This document shows positions 18,500 to 27,608 of a stretch of 64,000 nucleotides of DNA, one piece after another. The notes under the pieces are model-generated. The model did not search any database. It had not been told where the DNA came from and saw nothing but the letters and a program-made list of their open reading frames with translations. Made by a program: the position numbers and the translations under genes. How positions within the stretch are numbered: position 1 is the stretch's first letter; each line of letters opens with the position of its first letter. This stretch comes from Psychrobacter sp. JB385. Its GTDB lineage: Bacteria; Pseudomonadota; Gammaproteobacteria; Pseudomonadales; Moraxellaceae. The stretch lies in the NCBI RefSeq assembly GCF_900163785.1, contig NZ_FUKN01000010.1, positions 1 through 64,000 of the forward strand. The letters are read 5' to 3'.

Positions 18500-20008
18500 A
18501 TGAACAGACAATCCCTTCAATCGGACAATAATCAGCGCTATTTTACGGTATGGCGTTGGCATTTTTATGCTGGCATGTTTGTAGCGCCTTTTTTAATCAT
18601 CTTAGCGTGTACAGGGCTTGGGATGATACTCATGTCCAACACCTTGGGCCGAGACAATGATCGTTTGACTGTGCCTACGCCAGAATCAATGGTGCAAGCG
18701 CCTGTCGCTACTCAAGCCAAAAATGCGCTGGGCACGTTGCCTGATAGTACATTGATCAAATATATCTCCCCTCGTGAGAGCGATACCGTGGCCTTGTTTC
18801 AGGTAGTATCAGAAGGGCATGACAATATGGTGGCGGTGAATCCTTACACGGCCGAGGTTGTTACAAGCACGCCCACCAATAGTGACTTGTATAGTACATT
18901 TGATGATATTCATAGCGATTTATTATTGGGCAGAGTCGGCGATTATATTCAAGAAACCACAGCCTCCTTAACGATTTTAATGATTTTAACGGGCTGGTAT
19001 CTGTGGTGGAAAAAACGTAAATCTGTCAAAGCTATGTTGATTCCTGATGACAACACTACGCTTAAGAAAAAACGCTCATTTTTTCGAACCATTCATGGAA
19101 CATTAGGAAGTTGGATATCGATTGTATTGTTGTTTTTTTGCATTTCAGGTATGGCGTGGGCGGGTATTTGGGGCGAGCGAATTGTACAAGCATGGAGTCA
19201 GTTTCCTGCGGGTAAGTGGGGTGTTGCGCCCATACCGCTTTCGATTGACCATAGTCAGCATCATGTTGGTATGGATATGGATATGGACAACGCTGATGCC
19301 GCGCCGCACGTTCATGGCGCAACACCAGCGATTGCACCAACACATGGCGATGCACTAAACACCGGCAGTACCAAGGATGTGCCTTGGGTACTAGAGTTGA
19401 CACCGATGCCCGTATCAGGGACAACGATGGGTGAGAACGGTATTGCGCCCAATATTCCCATTATGATTGATACGGTAGATCGGTTTGTTCGTGAGATTGG
19501 TTTTAAAGGGCGTTATCAGATGAATTTGCCTCAAGGCGCGACTGGGGTATGGACGATTAGCCAAGATTCGATGAGCTATGATATGAAGAGCCCAACAGCG
19601 GATCGTACAGTGCATATCGATCGCTATTCGGGTAATGTCTTAGCAGATATTCGCTTTGATGATTACAATGCTTTTGGCAAATTTATGGCCGCAGGTGCCG
19701 CCATACATATGGGAACGCTAGGATTATGGAGTGTGCTTGCCAATGTGTTATTTTGCTTATCTGTCATTGCTATTTGTGTGAGCGGATATGTCATGTGGTG
19801 GAAGCGCCGTCCGCGTGGCATCGATGAGAGGATAGGATTGAACCCGCCCGCTCGTCATCTTACTTTATCGGTGTGGTGGCCGTTTGCCATTCCTTTATTG
19901 ATAGTGGCGCTCATATTTCCGACCGCTATCATTGCCATTGTTGCCATAGCATTATTGGATTTCTTGGTGGTATCTCGGGTTGATTTTCTGCGTAAGCTAC
20001 TAAAATAA
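18500..20008 (+). CDS. PepSY-associated membrane protein with His/Met-rich loop
   Basis: 502 residues from ATG 18500, which has AAAGG eight bases upstream; an earlier in-frame TTG at 18455 is less likely. The layout is PepSY_TM: a first membrane helix after W-R-W-H-F-Y-A-G, a periplasmic part, then further helices each near a H or W-K-K/W-K-R-R motif (G-W-Y-L-W-W-K-K-R, Y-V-M-W-W-K-R-R), and two hydrophobic helices at the end. Such proteins often sit beside siderophore receptors and are thought to take part in ferric siderophore reduction. A segment near residues 255-287 is rich in His, Met and Asp and could bind metal. It is divergent from the receptor at 18132. Confidence 0.85.
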   Translation: MNRQSLQSDNNQRYFTVWRWHFYAGMFVAPFLIILACTGLGMILMSNTLGRDNDRLTVPTPESMVQAPVATQAKNALGTLPDSTLIKYISPRESDTVALFQVVSEGHDNMVAVNPYTAEVVTSTPTNSDLYSTFDDIHSDLLLGRVGDYIQETTASLTILMILTGWYLWWKKRKSVKAMLIPDDNTTLKKKRSFFRTIHGTLGSWISIVLLFFCISGMAWAGIWGERIVQAWSQFPAGKWGVAPIPLSIDHSQHHVGMDMDMDNADAAPHVHGATPAIAPTHGDALNTGSTKDVPWVLELTPMPVSGTTMGENGIAPNIPIMIDTVDRFVREIGFKGRYQMNLPQGATGVWTISQDSMSYDMKSPTADRTVHIDRYSGNVLADIRFDDYNAFGKFMAAGAAIHMGTLGLWSVLANVLFCLSVIAICVSGYVMWWKRRPRGIDERIGLNPPARHLTLSVWWPFAIPLLIVALIFPTAIIAIVAIALLDFLVVSRVDFLRKLLK

Positions 20009-20058
20009 AGCTTCAAAAAAATCGCATTTATATCAAATAAGTGATTTGTTTGACTACT

Positions 20059-20093
20059 AAAAAAGGGCGTCTTTTAGCAAGACGCCCTTTTTA
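20059..20093. terminator. Bidirectional terminator between PepSY gene and second receptor
   Basis: A stem of AAAAAGGGCGTCTT with AAGACGCCCTTTTT and a five-base loop lies between convergent stops at 20008 (+) and 20143 (-). It has A and T runs on both sides, so it can work in both directions. Confidence 0.92.
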
Positions 20094-20142
20094 TTGCAAT
20101 CGAATCAATATGATTGACGCTGTATATTTTTACTCATATGGC

Positions 20143-22404
20143 TTAAAAATTAAAAGTCGCTGACACTTTCAGTGCAGTAGGATCGCCTGCATTTAGATAG
20201 CCATAGGTTGGTAGGCCACCTACTGATTGCCAGTAGTCTTCACCAGTGACGTTGGTCACCATGCCTTTTAACGTGACATCTTGTCCTGCCAGTACCGTAC
20301 GATAACGCGCACCAAGGTCTAGCGTGGTGTAGCCATCAACCTTCAATGTGTTGGCCGCGTCTGCATAACGAGCGCCTGTATGGATAATATCGCCCGTTAA
20401 TGTTAGTCCTTCGATGGCGGCTAAATCATACTCTAGATTGACGTTGCTTTGGAGCTTAGGCACACCAATCACGCGGTTGCCATCCAATGTTATATCGCCT
20501 GTGTCTTTTTGCTTAGCACTCAAATAGGTGACACCTGCGATCAGGCGCATGTTTTCGCTTGGACTACCAAATACGGATAATTCAGCACCTTGATGACGGT
20601 TTTCTCCGGCTTCCACAAAAGTGTCATTGTCATCAACATAAGCGCGTGGCTCATCGGTACGGAATATTGCAAGACTGCTGCCAATCATACCATTGTCGTA
20701 TTTTACACCAACCTCTGTTTGTTTGCTGACATAAGGTGCCAAATCTTGACCACCATTGGTGACCGTGGTGCCACCTTGTACCAAAGGTGCAGTATCTCCT
20801 TTGGCTAGGCTCTCGATATAGTTGCCATAGACAGACCAGTCCATACTGGGTTGATAAACAAGACCGACACTAGGTGTCCATTTGCTTTCATCGTAATCCG
20901 AGGTCTTTTCTTGCGTGTTGTAATCATAGCTGGTTGTTTGAATGTTTTGATGACGCACGCCCACGGTGGTTTTTAATTTGTCATCGAACAGAGAAAAAGT
21001 ATCTGCTAGCGCGAAGCTTTGTAGCTGCGTTTCGCCTGTTAGTTTTGGGTTGTCTAAGTCACCACCAAAAAAGGCGGCGTCTGACCAGCTGTTATCACGA
21101 TACTTAGTAGGGCTGTATAAGTTGGTCGCAAGTAAGTTACTAAAATCAAAACCGTAAGCGCCTTTTTCTTCTTGATCATAAATCTCTGTTGCGATTACCC
21201 AATCATGATCTATTTTACCCGTTTGTAATTTACCACGTAGACCAAGCTCCGCACTTTGTACCAAGTCTTTTCGAGCATTGTCAAAGCGGTAAGTTGTGCC
21301 TGTACCATCGACGTCATTGACCGTTAAATTGGCTAGTGAGTTTTCTTCCTCGCCACTTCTGACGCCATAAGCACCATAAGCCGTGATGGCATCATTGAAG
21401 TCATATTCGCCTCTAATGGTACCGAATACGTCTTCTTCGTTTGAATATGTCCAAGGCTGTGCCCAGTTTTTGGTTGCTTTTGGCGCTTTTGGTACTCTAG
21501 AAACTCCTTCAAGCGTGACGTTGGTGCGAGTCTCATTCATCTTGTTGTCTTGCCAACCTAGGTCAGCAGACAATCGATACTGATCGCCTCTATAGTCTAA
21601 GCCCAAAGCGGCTAGACCGAGTGTTGCAGATTCGTCGTCGATGGCGCTGTCACCATCTTGGTAAGCAGCATTGAAACGCACGCCAAGTGCATCATCTGTA
21701 CCAAAGCGGTCACTCACATCTACGGCTACTTTGCCTTGATCGCCCGGACCATAACCGAGCGTTACCTCACGTAGTGGCTCATTACCAGCACGTTTTGGTA
21801 GTAGGTTAATCGTACCACCTGAGTTACCGCCACTTGGAGCTGCACCATTTAGCATGGTAGAAGCGCCGCGTTGGACTTCGACGCGCTCAAACAATTCAGT
21901 TGCGATGTACTGTCTTGGCAATATACCGTATAGACCGTTGTACATGGTGTCATCTGATGTCGTCACAAAACCGCGCATGAAGTAGGCTTCTTGAAAGTTA
22001 CCAAAGCCTCTTGCGACGCGGACAGTCGGGTCTTTTTTGAGTAGATCACCCACACTTTGTGCTTGCTGATTGGTGATGTATTCATTGGTATAAGAGGCGG
22101 TGGAGAATGGCGTGTCCATAATGTCTTGATTACCCAAAATACCGACTCGGCTACCAGTCGCCACTTGCCCACCTTCATAGGCAGTCGGCAATCCATCAGC
22201 TGACGCATCAGCACTGCTGGTCACTACAATTGTATCAAGCACCACACTAGGGTCAGATTGAGTATCCGTGTTTGGCTCAGTTTGTGCCCACGCAACTTGG
22301 CTTGCACCAATCAGTAATACTGAGGTAGACAGGCAGGTTGAACCAAGTGATCGTAGAGAAGATGGTGAGCGAAATAAAGCAGAATATAAACGAGACAGTT
22401 GCAT
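20143..22404 (-). CDS. TonB-dependent siderophore receptor (second)
   Basis: 753 residues. The signal peptide ends at A-W-A before Q-T-E-P (about residue 40). A TonB-box-like V-L-D-T-I-V-V precedes a plug domain (L-K-K-D-P-T-V-R-V-A-R-G, G-A-A-P-S-G-G-N-S-G-G-T-I-N) and a beta-barrel ending ...V-S-A-T-F-N-F with the terminal Phe. It is full length for the family and imports an Fe-siderophore. It has a different plug and a different C-terminus from the receptor at 15955-18132, so it probably serves another ligand. A Fur-like site lies 38 bases before the start. Confidence 0.92.
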   Translation of the reverse strand: MQLSRLYSALFRSPSSLRSLGSTCLSTSVLLIGASQVAWAQTEPNTDTQSDPSVVLDTIVVTSSADASADGLPTAYEGGQVATGSRVGILGNQDIMDTPFSTASYTNEYITNQQAQSVGDLLKKDPTVRVARGFGNFQEAYFMRGFVTTSDDTMYNGLYGILPRQYIATELFERVEVQRGASTMLNGAAPSGGNSGGTINLLPKRAGNEPLREVTLGYGPGDQGKVAVDVSDRFGTDDALGVRFNAAYQDGDSAIDDESATLGLAALGLDYRGDQYRLSADLGWQDNKMNETRTNVTLEGVSRVPKAPKATKNWAQPWTYSNEEDVFGTIRGEYDFNDAITAYGAYGVRSGEEENSLANLTVNDVDGTGTTYRFDNARKDLVQSAELGLRGKLQTGKIDHDWVIATEIYDQEEKGAYGFDFSNLLATNLYSPTKYRDNSWSDAAFFGGDLDNPKLTGETQLQSFALADTFSLFDDKLKTTVGVRHQNIQTTSYDYNTQEKTSDYDESKWTPSVGLVYQPSMDWSVYGNYIESLAKGDTAPLVQGGTTVTNGGQDLAPYVSKQTEVGVKYDNGMIGSSLAIFRTDEPRAYVDDNDTFVEAGENRHQGAELSVFGSPSENMRLIAGVTYLSAKQKDTGDITLDGNRVIGVPKLQSNVNLEYDLAAIEGLTLTGDIIHTGARYADAANTLKVDGYTTLDLGARYRTVLAGQDVTLKGMVTNVTGEDYWQSVGGLPTYGYLNAGDPTALKVSATFNF

Positions 22405-22441
22405 GCAAGCAGTTCCAGCAGATGGTTGAATTGCTTATTAT

Positions 22442-22460
22442 AATGATAATTGTTTTCATT
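22442..22460. promoter_or_regulatory. Fur-box-like operator
   Basis: AATGATAAT-T-GTTTTCATT: arms match at seven of nine positions and resemble the 19-bp Fur consensus. It is 38 bases before the second receptor start, a position that would overlap its promoter. Confidence 0.75.
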
Positions 22461-22657
22461 ACAATATTATTACAGGATTAAGTTTTAACCTATCTGTCAA
22501 GGATATAAACAGTTACCAACGTTATTTTATTGTTGATCTTCATGCTGATGCAGGGGACTAAGCTTATCGGTAGTCGTTTGGATAACAGTCTGATTGCACG
22601 TGCAAAAAAAGCCAATATTTATCCGTAAAAGAATTAACTGTTGTGGATGAATCATAG

Positions 22658-22673
22658 CGTAAGCTTGTCTTAA
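22658..22673. promoter_or_regulatory. QseB/PmrA-like box (one mismatch)
   Basis: CGTAA-N6-CTTAA differs by one base from CTTAA-N6-CTTAA, the direct-repeat site of the QseB/PreA and PmrA response regulators. It is about 90 bases before the operon that encodes a QseB-like regulator, so autoregulation is plausible. Confidence 0.5.
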
Positions 22674-22761
22674 GATTCGTTTGTTGTAATAGCGATATCT
22701 CACTTAGATTCGATATCTAACGATTCTATTGCTCGCAAATCAACGAATTATTTAAGGAATC

Positions 22762-23370
22762 ATGGCTATGACTAAAAACAGCATAATAAACCCGACTCAT
22801 GAGTCCGATCCTTTGTTCTCAAATACCCCTAAAACGAGGCAGGTACGCGTTTGGGATATCTTAGTCAGAGTGACGCATTGGACAGTGGCAGCTGGTATTA
22901 CGGCCAACCTGTTGTTTACTGAAGCAGGTAGTCAATGGCATCAATATGTTGGTTACACTGTGGTAGGGCTGGTGGTCGTACGTCTACTGTGGGGATTGGT
23001 TGGCACACGCTACGCCCGTTTTAGTGATTTTTTGCCCACGCGATCTCGTATCAAGCGTCACCTATCTGATTTGGGCGCTCGCCGTATAGATGAGCAGCAT
23101 CTGGGACACAATCCATTGGCGGCCATCATGATGATTGCACTATGGGCTGTGATTATAGGATTAGGTATCAGTGGTTATCTGATGGAAGCAAACATGTTTG
23201 GTGATAAAAACCTGCTGGAAGAAATCCACGAAACACTGGCCAATAGTTTATACTTACTTGTCCCCTTGCACATTATTGCTGCGATTGTCATGAGTTATTG
23301 GGAACGACAAAATCTCGTTAAATCGATGATAACGGGTAATAAGACGGTGACAATACGTCGTCCACGATAA
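22762..23370 (+). CDS. Cytochrome b561-family membrane protein
   Basis: 202 residues; ATG 22762 with AAGGAATC upstream (ATG at 22768 is also possible). Four membrane helices and conserved histidines fit a di-haem b-type cytochrome: R-V-T-H-W, W-H-Q-Y-V-G-Y, E-I-H-E-T-L-A-N and V-P-L-H-I-I-A. After the first helices comes V-V-R-L-L-W-G-L-V-G-T-R-Y-A-R-F, a family signature. It would carry electrons in the inner membrane. It is first in an operon with a QseBC-like two-component system (17-23 bases to the regulator), an arrangement that suggests redox- or iron-linked expression. Confidence 0.88.
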   Translation: MAMTKNSIINPTHESDPLFSNTPKTRQVRVWDILVRVTHWTVAAGITANLLFTEAGSQWHQYVGYTVVGLVVVRLLWGLVGTRYARFSDFLPTRSRIKRHLSDLGARRIDEQHLGHNPLAAIMMIALWAVIIGLGISGYLMEANMFGDKNLLEEIHETLANSLYLLVPLHIIAAIVMSYWERQNLVKSMITGNKTVTIRRPR

Positions 23371-23392
23371 TATATAAAACAGAGGAGTGCTC

Positions 23393-24061
23393 ATGGCACG
23401 CATCTTATTAATAGAAGACGACAACAATATTGCAGAAGGTATCGTGCTTGGCCTAAAAAGTCACGGCATGATGGTCGATTGGTTCTGTGATGCCAAACAA
23501 GGTGAGATAGCATTGCAAGAAAACATGTTTGATGCCGTGTTGCTGGATTTGACGTTGCCAAAAGGGGATGGGATGACAGTACTACAAAATTGGCGACACA
23601 AACGGATAGATACGCCTGTATTGATCATCACTGCTCGTGATGCCATTGCCAATCGCGTGGCCGGATTGAATGCAGGCGCTGATGATTATTTGGTTAAGCC
23701 ATTTGCCTTAGATGAGGTGGTGGCGCGCTTGCAAGCTTTGATACGGCGCAGTCAGGGACGCAGTCAACCTGAGATTCGCTATGGCGAAGTCGCTTATTGG
23801 CCGCACAACCATCAGGTCTCTTATCAAGGTCAAGTCATCGAATTAACCATCAAAGAAGTGGCTGTACTTGAGCAAATGCTGACGCATCCCAAACAAGTTC
23901 ATAGCCGAGCCAGTTTGGAGGACAAGCTTTATGGCTGGCAACAAGACATCGATAGTAACGCGATTGAAGTGCATATCCACCATTTACGCAAAAAACTGGG
24001 CAATGATTTTATTTTAACCAAGCGCGGTATTGGCTATTATCTCAATCCAGCGCTTGGCTAA
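23393..24061 (+). CDS. QseB/PmrA-like OmpR-family response regulator
   Basis: 222 residues from ATG 23393, chosen because GAGGAG lies six bases upstream; the GTG at 23387 is inside that site. The receiver domain has the acidic pair I-E-D-D-N, phospho-acceptor Asp in L-L-D-L-T-L-P, and K in L-V-K-P-F. The C-terminal winged helix has D-K-L-Y-G-W and S-N-A-I-E-V-H-I-H-H-L-R-K-K-L-G, very like QseB. It would bind CTTAA-N6-CTTAA direct repeats. It lies upstream of its sensor kinase in one operon. Confidence 0.92.
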   Translation: MARILLIEDDNNIAEGIVLGLKSHGMMVDWFCDAKQGEIALQENMFDAVLLDLTLPKGDGMTVLQNWRHKRIDTPVLIITARDAIANRVAGLNAGADDYLVKPFALDEVVARLQALIRRSQGRSQPEIRYGEVAYWPHNHQVSYQGQVIELTIKEVAVLEQMLTHPKQVHSRASLEDKLYGWQQDIDSNAIEVHIHHLRKKLGNDFILTKRGIGYYLNPALG

Positions 24062-24113
24062 TGAATGATCTATCTTTAGTTTGACCTTTAATAGATGAGC
24101 CGTATGTGAGCTT

Positions 24114-25661
24114 ATGAAAAGTATCCAGCAGCGATTATTAATCTCTTTACTCATTGGTCTGCCTTTACTGTGGCTCATCACATCGAGCTTCATCGCTTGG
24201 CGATTGTGGCACGAAATCAATGAGATGAATGACACACAAATCACGCAAGTTGTGCGCTATCTGATTGGCATATCTGCGAATGACAGTGATCAACAAAGCA
24301 GCGCGCAAGAAAGCAATGATCAAGAAAGCCGCCAAGGTGAGCGTAAAAGTAGTAACGAAAAGGTGGATAGCGAAATCCCTGTTGCCAAGATATATAATTT
24401 AAAAAGTAAGGAGCTATCAGGGGATCTTGGTGATGCTGAAGATGATTATATGGGCTTTGCTATTTGGGATAAGCAGGGGCATCTGTTGGCAGCTGACGAG
24501 AATGGTCAGTCTTTTTCTTTTTTGCCAGACCAGCGTGGTTTTGTAGAAGATGATAACTCAGCCTATCAGCGCCTGAATCCGTTTAGCAAGCGCTGGCGAT
24601 TGTTCTATGCGCACGAAGATTATAGTAATGATAATAATAGCAAAGATGGTAAGCGTGGAGGACGGGTATTGGTGGTTGGTCAAAGCCTTGACTCTCGTCA
24701 AGAAATGATTGTTAAAGCCATGTCTGTGCAAGTGCTGCCTATGTTAATTGGCTTATTTGCCTTTATGGTTTTGGCGGTTTGGTTGATACGGCGCGGGCTG
24801 ATGCCGCTCAGTCAAATCAGTGCTGAGGTTGAACAGCGACAACCGCAAGATGATAGTCCTATCACAGCAAATGTCCCGCAAGAGATTCAACCCTTAGTCA
24901 CTGCTCTAAATGTATTGTTTATTAAAGTGGCAGATACTCTAGAACGTGAACAGCGCTTCACGGCGGATGCCTCTCATGAGCTGCGCAGTCCGCTGGCTGC
25001 GCTAAAGCTACAGGCAGATCTATTGCAACAGCAGCTATTGCAATTGTCTGGTATAGAAGATGACAATCAGTTGTTTTATCACACACAAAGAATCAGTGAT
25101 GGTATTGAGCGTGCCACGCATTTGGTCGATCAGCTGCTGATTTTGGCCAAATTGGAACCACAACAGCAATTGCCACCTGAGCAATTAGAATGCCCAGATT
25201 GGCTTATGCTCACCAATACGGTACTCAGTGATGTGAACCGTCTGGCGCGTGAAAAACACATCCAATTGAAACGTATAGTGCAGTGTGACAATCCTGAGGA
25301 CATTTTGCCCATCCGTATCAATCCAGTATTGTTTAAATTGTTAATCCGAAACCTATTGGACAATGCCATTCGCTACTGTCCAGAAGGCTGTTTGATTGAG
25401 CTGCATTTAGATGTAAACACGATCAAAGTGATCGATAACGGTGTGGGCGTTGATCCAGAACAGCTAGAGCGACTCAGTGAACGCTTTTATCGCCCCGCCG
25501 GTCAAGTGCAGTTAGGCAGTGGTCTTGGCCTATCCATTGCCAATCGAGTCGCCGAGCTTCACAACCTTACGCTAGACTTTGCCAATCGCGTAGCACCAAA
25601 AACAGGCTTTGTCGTCACAATAAGAAGTAAAAAACCACTATCAAGGATGTTGTCGCAATAA
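24114..25661 (+). CDS. QseC/PmrB-like sensor histidine kinase
   Basis: 515 residues. Membrane helices lie near residues 8-28 and 203-225, flanking a periplasmic sensor part of about 170 residues that includes a polar, low-complexity stretch (~55-85, rich in Ser, Gln, Asp and Glu). The kinase core is complete: H-box F-T-A-D-A-S-H-E-L-R-S-P, N-box L-L-D-N-A-I-R-Y, G-boxes D-N-G-V-G-V and G-S-G-L-G-L-S-I. It phosphorylates the regulator encoded just upstream. The signal is not known; iron, redox state or polymyxin-like stress would fit related systems. Confidence 0.92.
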   Translation: MKSIQQRLLISLLIGLPLLWLITSSFIAWRLWHEINEMNDTQITQVVRYLIGISANDSDQQSSAQESNDQESRQGERKSSNEKVDSEIPVAKIYNLKSKELSGDLGDAEDDYMGFAIWDKQGHLLAADENGQSFSFLPDQRGFVEDDNSAYQRLNPFSKRWRLFYAHEDYSNDNNSKDGKRGGRVLVVGQSLDSRQEMIVKAMSVQVLPMLIGLFAFMVLAVWLIRRGLMPLSQISAEVEQRQPQDDSPITANVPQEIQPLVTALNVLFIKVADTLEREQRFTADASHELRSPLAALKLQADLLQQQLLQLSGIEDDNQLFYHTQRISDGIERATHLVDQLLILAKLEPQQQLPPEQLECPDWLMLTNTVLSDVNRLAREKHIQLKRIVQCDNPEDILPIRINPVLFKLLIRNLLDNAIRYCPEGCLIELHLDVNTIKVIDNGVGVDPEQLERLSERFYRPAGQVQLGSGLGLSIANRVAELHNLTLDFANRVAPKTGFVVTIRSKKPLSRMLSQ

Positions 25662-25934
25662 GCTATCGTCAGGTCACTATAAAAAAGAATCATCGCGAGC
25701 GCAATGCTATGTGAGTAAAACAAAGGCTTTGTCGTTTGTCGCCTTCGTCGATAATGGTACCGCAAGCCGTCAAGGTTTATACCAACCACGCATCAGCATA
25801 TCGCGTATCTGTCTCATTGAGTATGAGCTATAGCGTAAGCTTGATATATTCTTATGTCTCAAATGGTATGAGCCGCGGTGGCATCAAAAATGTCATCAGA
25901 GTCATGCTGTTCTGTCTGCACTTTTGGGGGTTTT

Positions 25935-26633
25935 ATGCATCATTCTATTCATGACGAAACGCATTTGAGCAATCGCAATCATTGGCTGAGGGCAGCAGTG
26001 CTGGGCGCAAATGACGGTCTAATTTCGACTGCCAGTTTGCTGGTTGGGGTAGCAGCGGCGGGGCCGAGCAGCCAGACATTAATGCTGACAGGGATGGCCG
26101 CATTGACGGCAGGCGCTTTGTCGATGGCTGCGGGCGAGTATATTTCTGTCTCATCGCAGGCAGATACCGAAAAAGCAGACCTCGATAAAGAAAGATACGA
26201 GCTGACGCATAACGCTGAGCGCGAGTTACTAGAGCTCACAAAAATTTATGAGGCACGCGGCCTGAGTCATGAGTTAGCAGAGCAGGTTGCCGTGAGTTTG
26301 ACTGAGCACAGTGCGCTAGAGGCTCATGCGCGTGATGAGATTGGGCTCACCGATCTTAGTCAGGCAAAACCCATTCCTGCATCAGTCGCTTCGGGCTTGT
26401 CATTCGTGGCTGGAGCGATAATTCCGATTATCGGTATAGTACTCTTACCAGCAAGCACTTTGGTGTGGTCATTAGCGATGTTGACTATCGTGGGCTTAAT
26501 ACTACTCGGAATCATCTCTGCTCGGCTGGGCGGTGCACCTGTTATCCCTGCGACTACCAGAGTAGTGGTTTGGGGCGTGCTCGCTATGGTGGCAACCTCG
26601 TTGATTGGTCGCTTATTTGGCGTGTCAATTTAA
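25935..26633 (+). CDS. VIT1/CCC1-family metal (Fe/Mn) transporter
   Basis: 232 residues from ATG 25935; the in-frame GTG at 25878 would add a poor leader without family similarity. Typical start N-H-W-L-R-A-A-V-L-G-A-N-D-G-L-I-S-T, then a second helix (A-L-S-M-A-A-G-E-Y-I-S-V), a charged cytoplasmic segment (residues ~75-150, E-R-E-L-L-E-L, L-E-A-H-A-R-D-E) and three more helices near the C-terminus. Relatives move ferrous iron or manganese out of the cytoplasm or into stores. It follows the QseBC-like genes after 273 bases and may have its own promoter. Confidence 0.9.
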   Translation: MHHSIHDETHLSNRNHWLRAAVLGANDGLISTASLLVGVAAAGPSSQTLMLTGMAALTAGALSMAAGEYISVSSQADTEKADLDKERYELTHNAERELLELTKIYEARGLSHELAEQVAVSLTEHSALEAHARDEIGLTDLSQAKPIPASVASGLSFVAGAIIPIIGIVLLPASTLVWSLAMLTIVGLILLGIISARLGGAPVIPATTRVVVWGVLAMVATSLIGRLFGVSI

Positions 26634-26667
26634 ATGCGCATTCACTCCACAACCATCTAGCTGATTA

Positions 26668-27531
26668 TCATGATTTTCCAGCATATTTTTTGATGGTGGG
26701 TAAGTCTTTGACAATGGCATTACCAACGACATTGGGAAATAACCGATTGAGCCATGCAAAAAAACGTTCGGGGAATCCCAAATGCTGATGAGACTTTGTG
26801 GTTGATATAAAACTCACCAATGCCTTTGCCACTGTTTCAGGCGAGTCCATCTTGACCTTCAATGCTTGATTCATTGCAACGACTGTATTTTTATTCATGG
26901 TGGTTTTTGTGGCTCTGGGCGCAAAATAGCGAAACTTCACTGAGGTATCGGCATACTCACGACCTAAGGCTTCACTGGCCCCGCGTAAGGCAAACTTACT
27001 GGCGCTATAAGCGCTAAAACCAGGATAGCCAATGCTCCCAAACGTTGAGCCAATACTTATTATTTGGCTAGGGCTTTGTTGAATCATCAACATAGGGAGC
27101 AGTCTTTTTATCAGCTGTAAAGGATAAGCCACATTGACCAACATCATCTGTTCGATAATCTCATCACTTTGGTCAGTGAGTAAGGCAAAATCATTGATAC
27201 CTGCATTGAGGATGACCGTATCAATGACATTGCCACAGTCTTGTACTGTCTCTCGCAGCGCTGCTGTCAATTGGATTTGTGATGCCCGTGAGCTCAAATC
27301 ACAACTGAGCGACAGTAGTGGTATATCAGGATACGCTTTTGCCAATGTTTTAGCCAAATACGTCAACGTTTGGGCGTTACGCCCAACCAAAATTACAGGT
27401 TGATTGTGCGCACATAATTGTGTTGCAATCGCTTGCCCGATACCACCTGTAGCGCCGATGAGTAAAGTGTATGACAGGGTAGACTGAGCTGGGTTTGATT
27501 GAGATGTTGATTGCTGGTTAGATGATGTCAT
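26668..27531 (-). CDS. Short-chain dehydrogenase/reductase, last gene of the hemolysin-family operon
   Basis: 287 residues. Classical SDR: cofactor loop G-A-T-G-G-I-G-Q (about residues 27-34), N-A-G in L-N-A-G-I-N, catalytic Ser (I-S-I-G-S-T-F) and Y-S-A-S-K. The N-terminal ~20 residues are Ser/Gln/Asn-rich. It is 77 bases after the TauD-like gene on the same strand and convergent with the VIT gene. In this operon it probably reduces or oxidises the product made by the ligase and oxygenase; the substrate is not known. Confidence 0.85.
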   Translation of the reverse strand: MTSSNQQSTSQSNPAQSTLSYTLLIGATGGIGQAIATQLCAHNQPVILVGRNAQTLTYLAKTLAKAYPDIPLLSLSCDLSSRASQIQLTAALRETVQDCGNVIDTVILNAGINDFALLTDQSDEIIEQMMLVNVAYPLQLIKRLLPMLMIQQSPSQIISIGSTFGSIGYPGFSAYSASKFALRGASEALGREYADTSVKFRYFAPRATKTTMNKNTVVAMNQALKVKMDSPETVAKALVSFISTTKSHQHLGFPERFFAWLNRLFPNVVGNAIVKDLPTIKKYAGKS

Positions 27532-27608
27532 GATATCGCATCCTTAGTGAATACTGATTTTTGAAACATGGATTTTTGAAACACAAATTGTAGTGATACG
27601 TGCGGCTT

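Larger units (their letters stand above)
22405..22761. promoter_or_regulatory. Divergent promoter region, receptor (-) / cytochrome b561-QseBC operon (+)
   Basis: 357 bases without a gene. It contains a Fur-like site near the receptor (22442-22460), a 12-base perfect palindrome TTGCACGTGCAA (22594-22605) of unknown meaning, and a CGTAA-N6-CTTAA box (22658-22673) before the two-component operon. Confidence 0.6.

Noticed and set aside
22594..22605. Perfect 12-base palindrome TTGCACGTGCAA before the cytochrome b561 gene
   Set aside because: Real in the sequence, but a single copy with no known matching regulator in the window; kept only as a note in the region entry.
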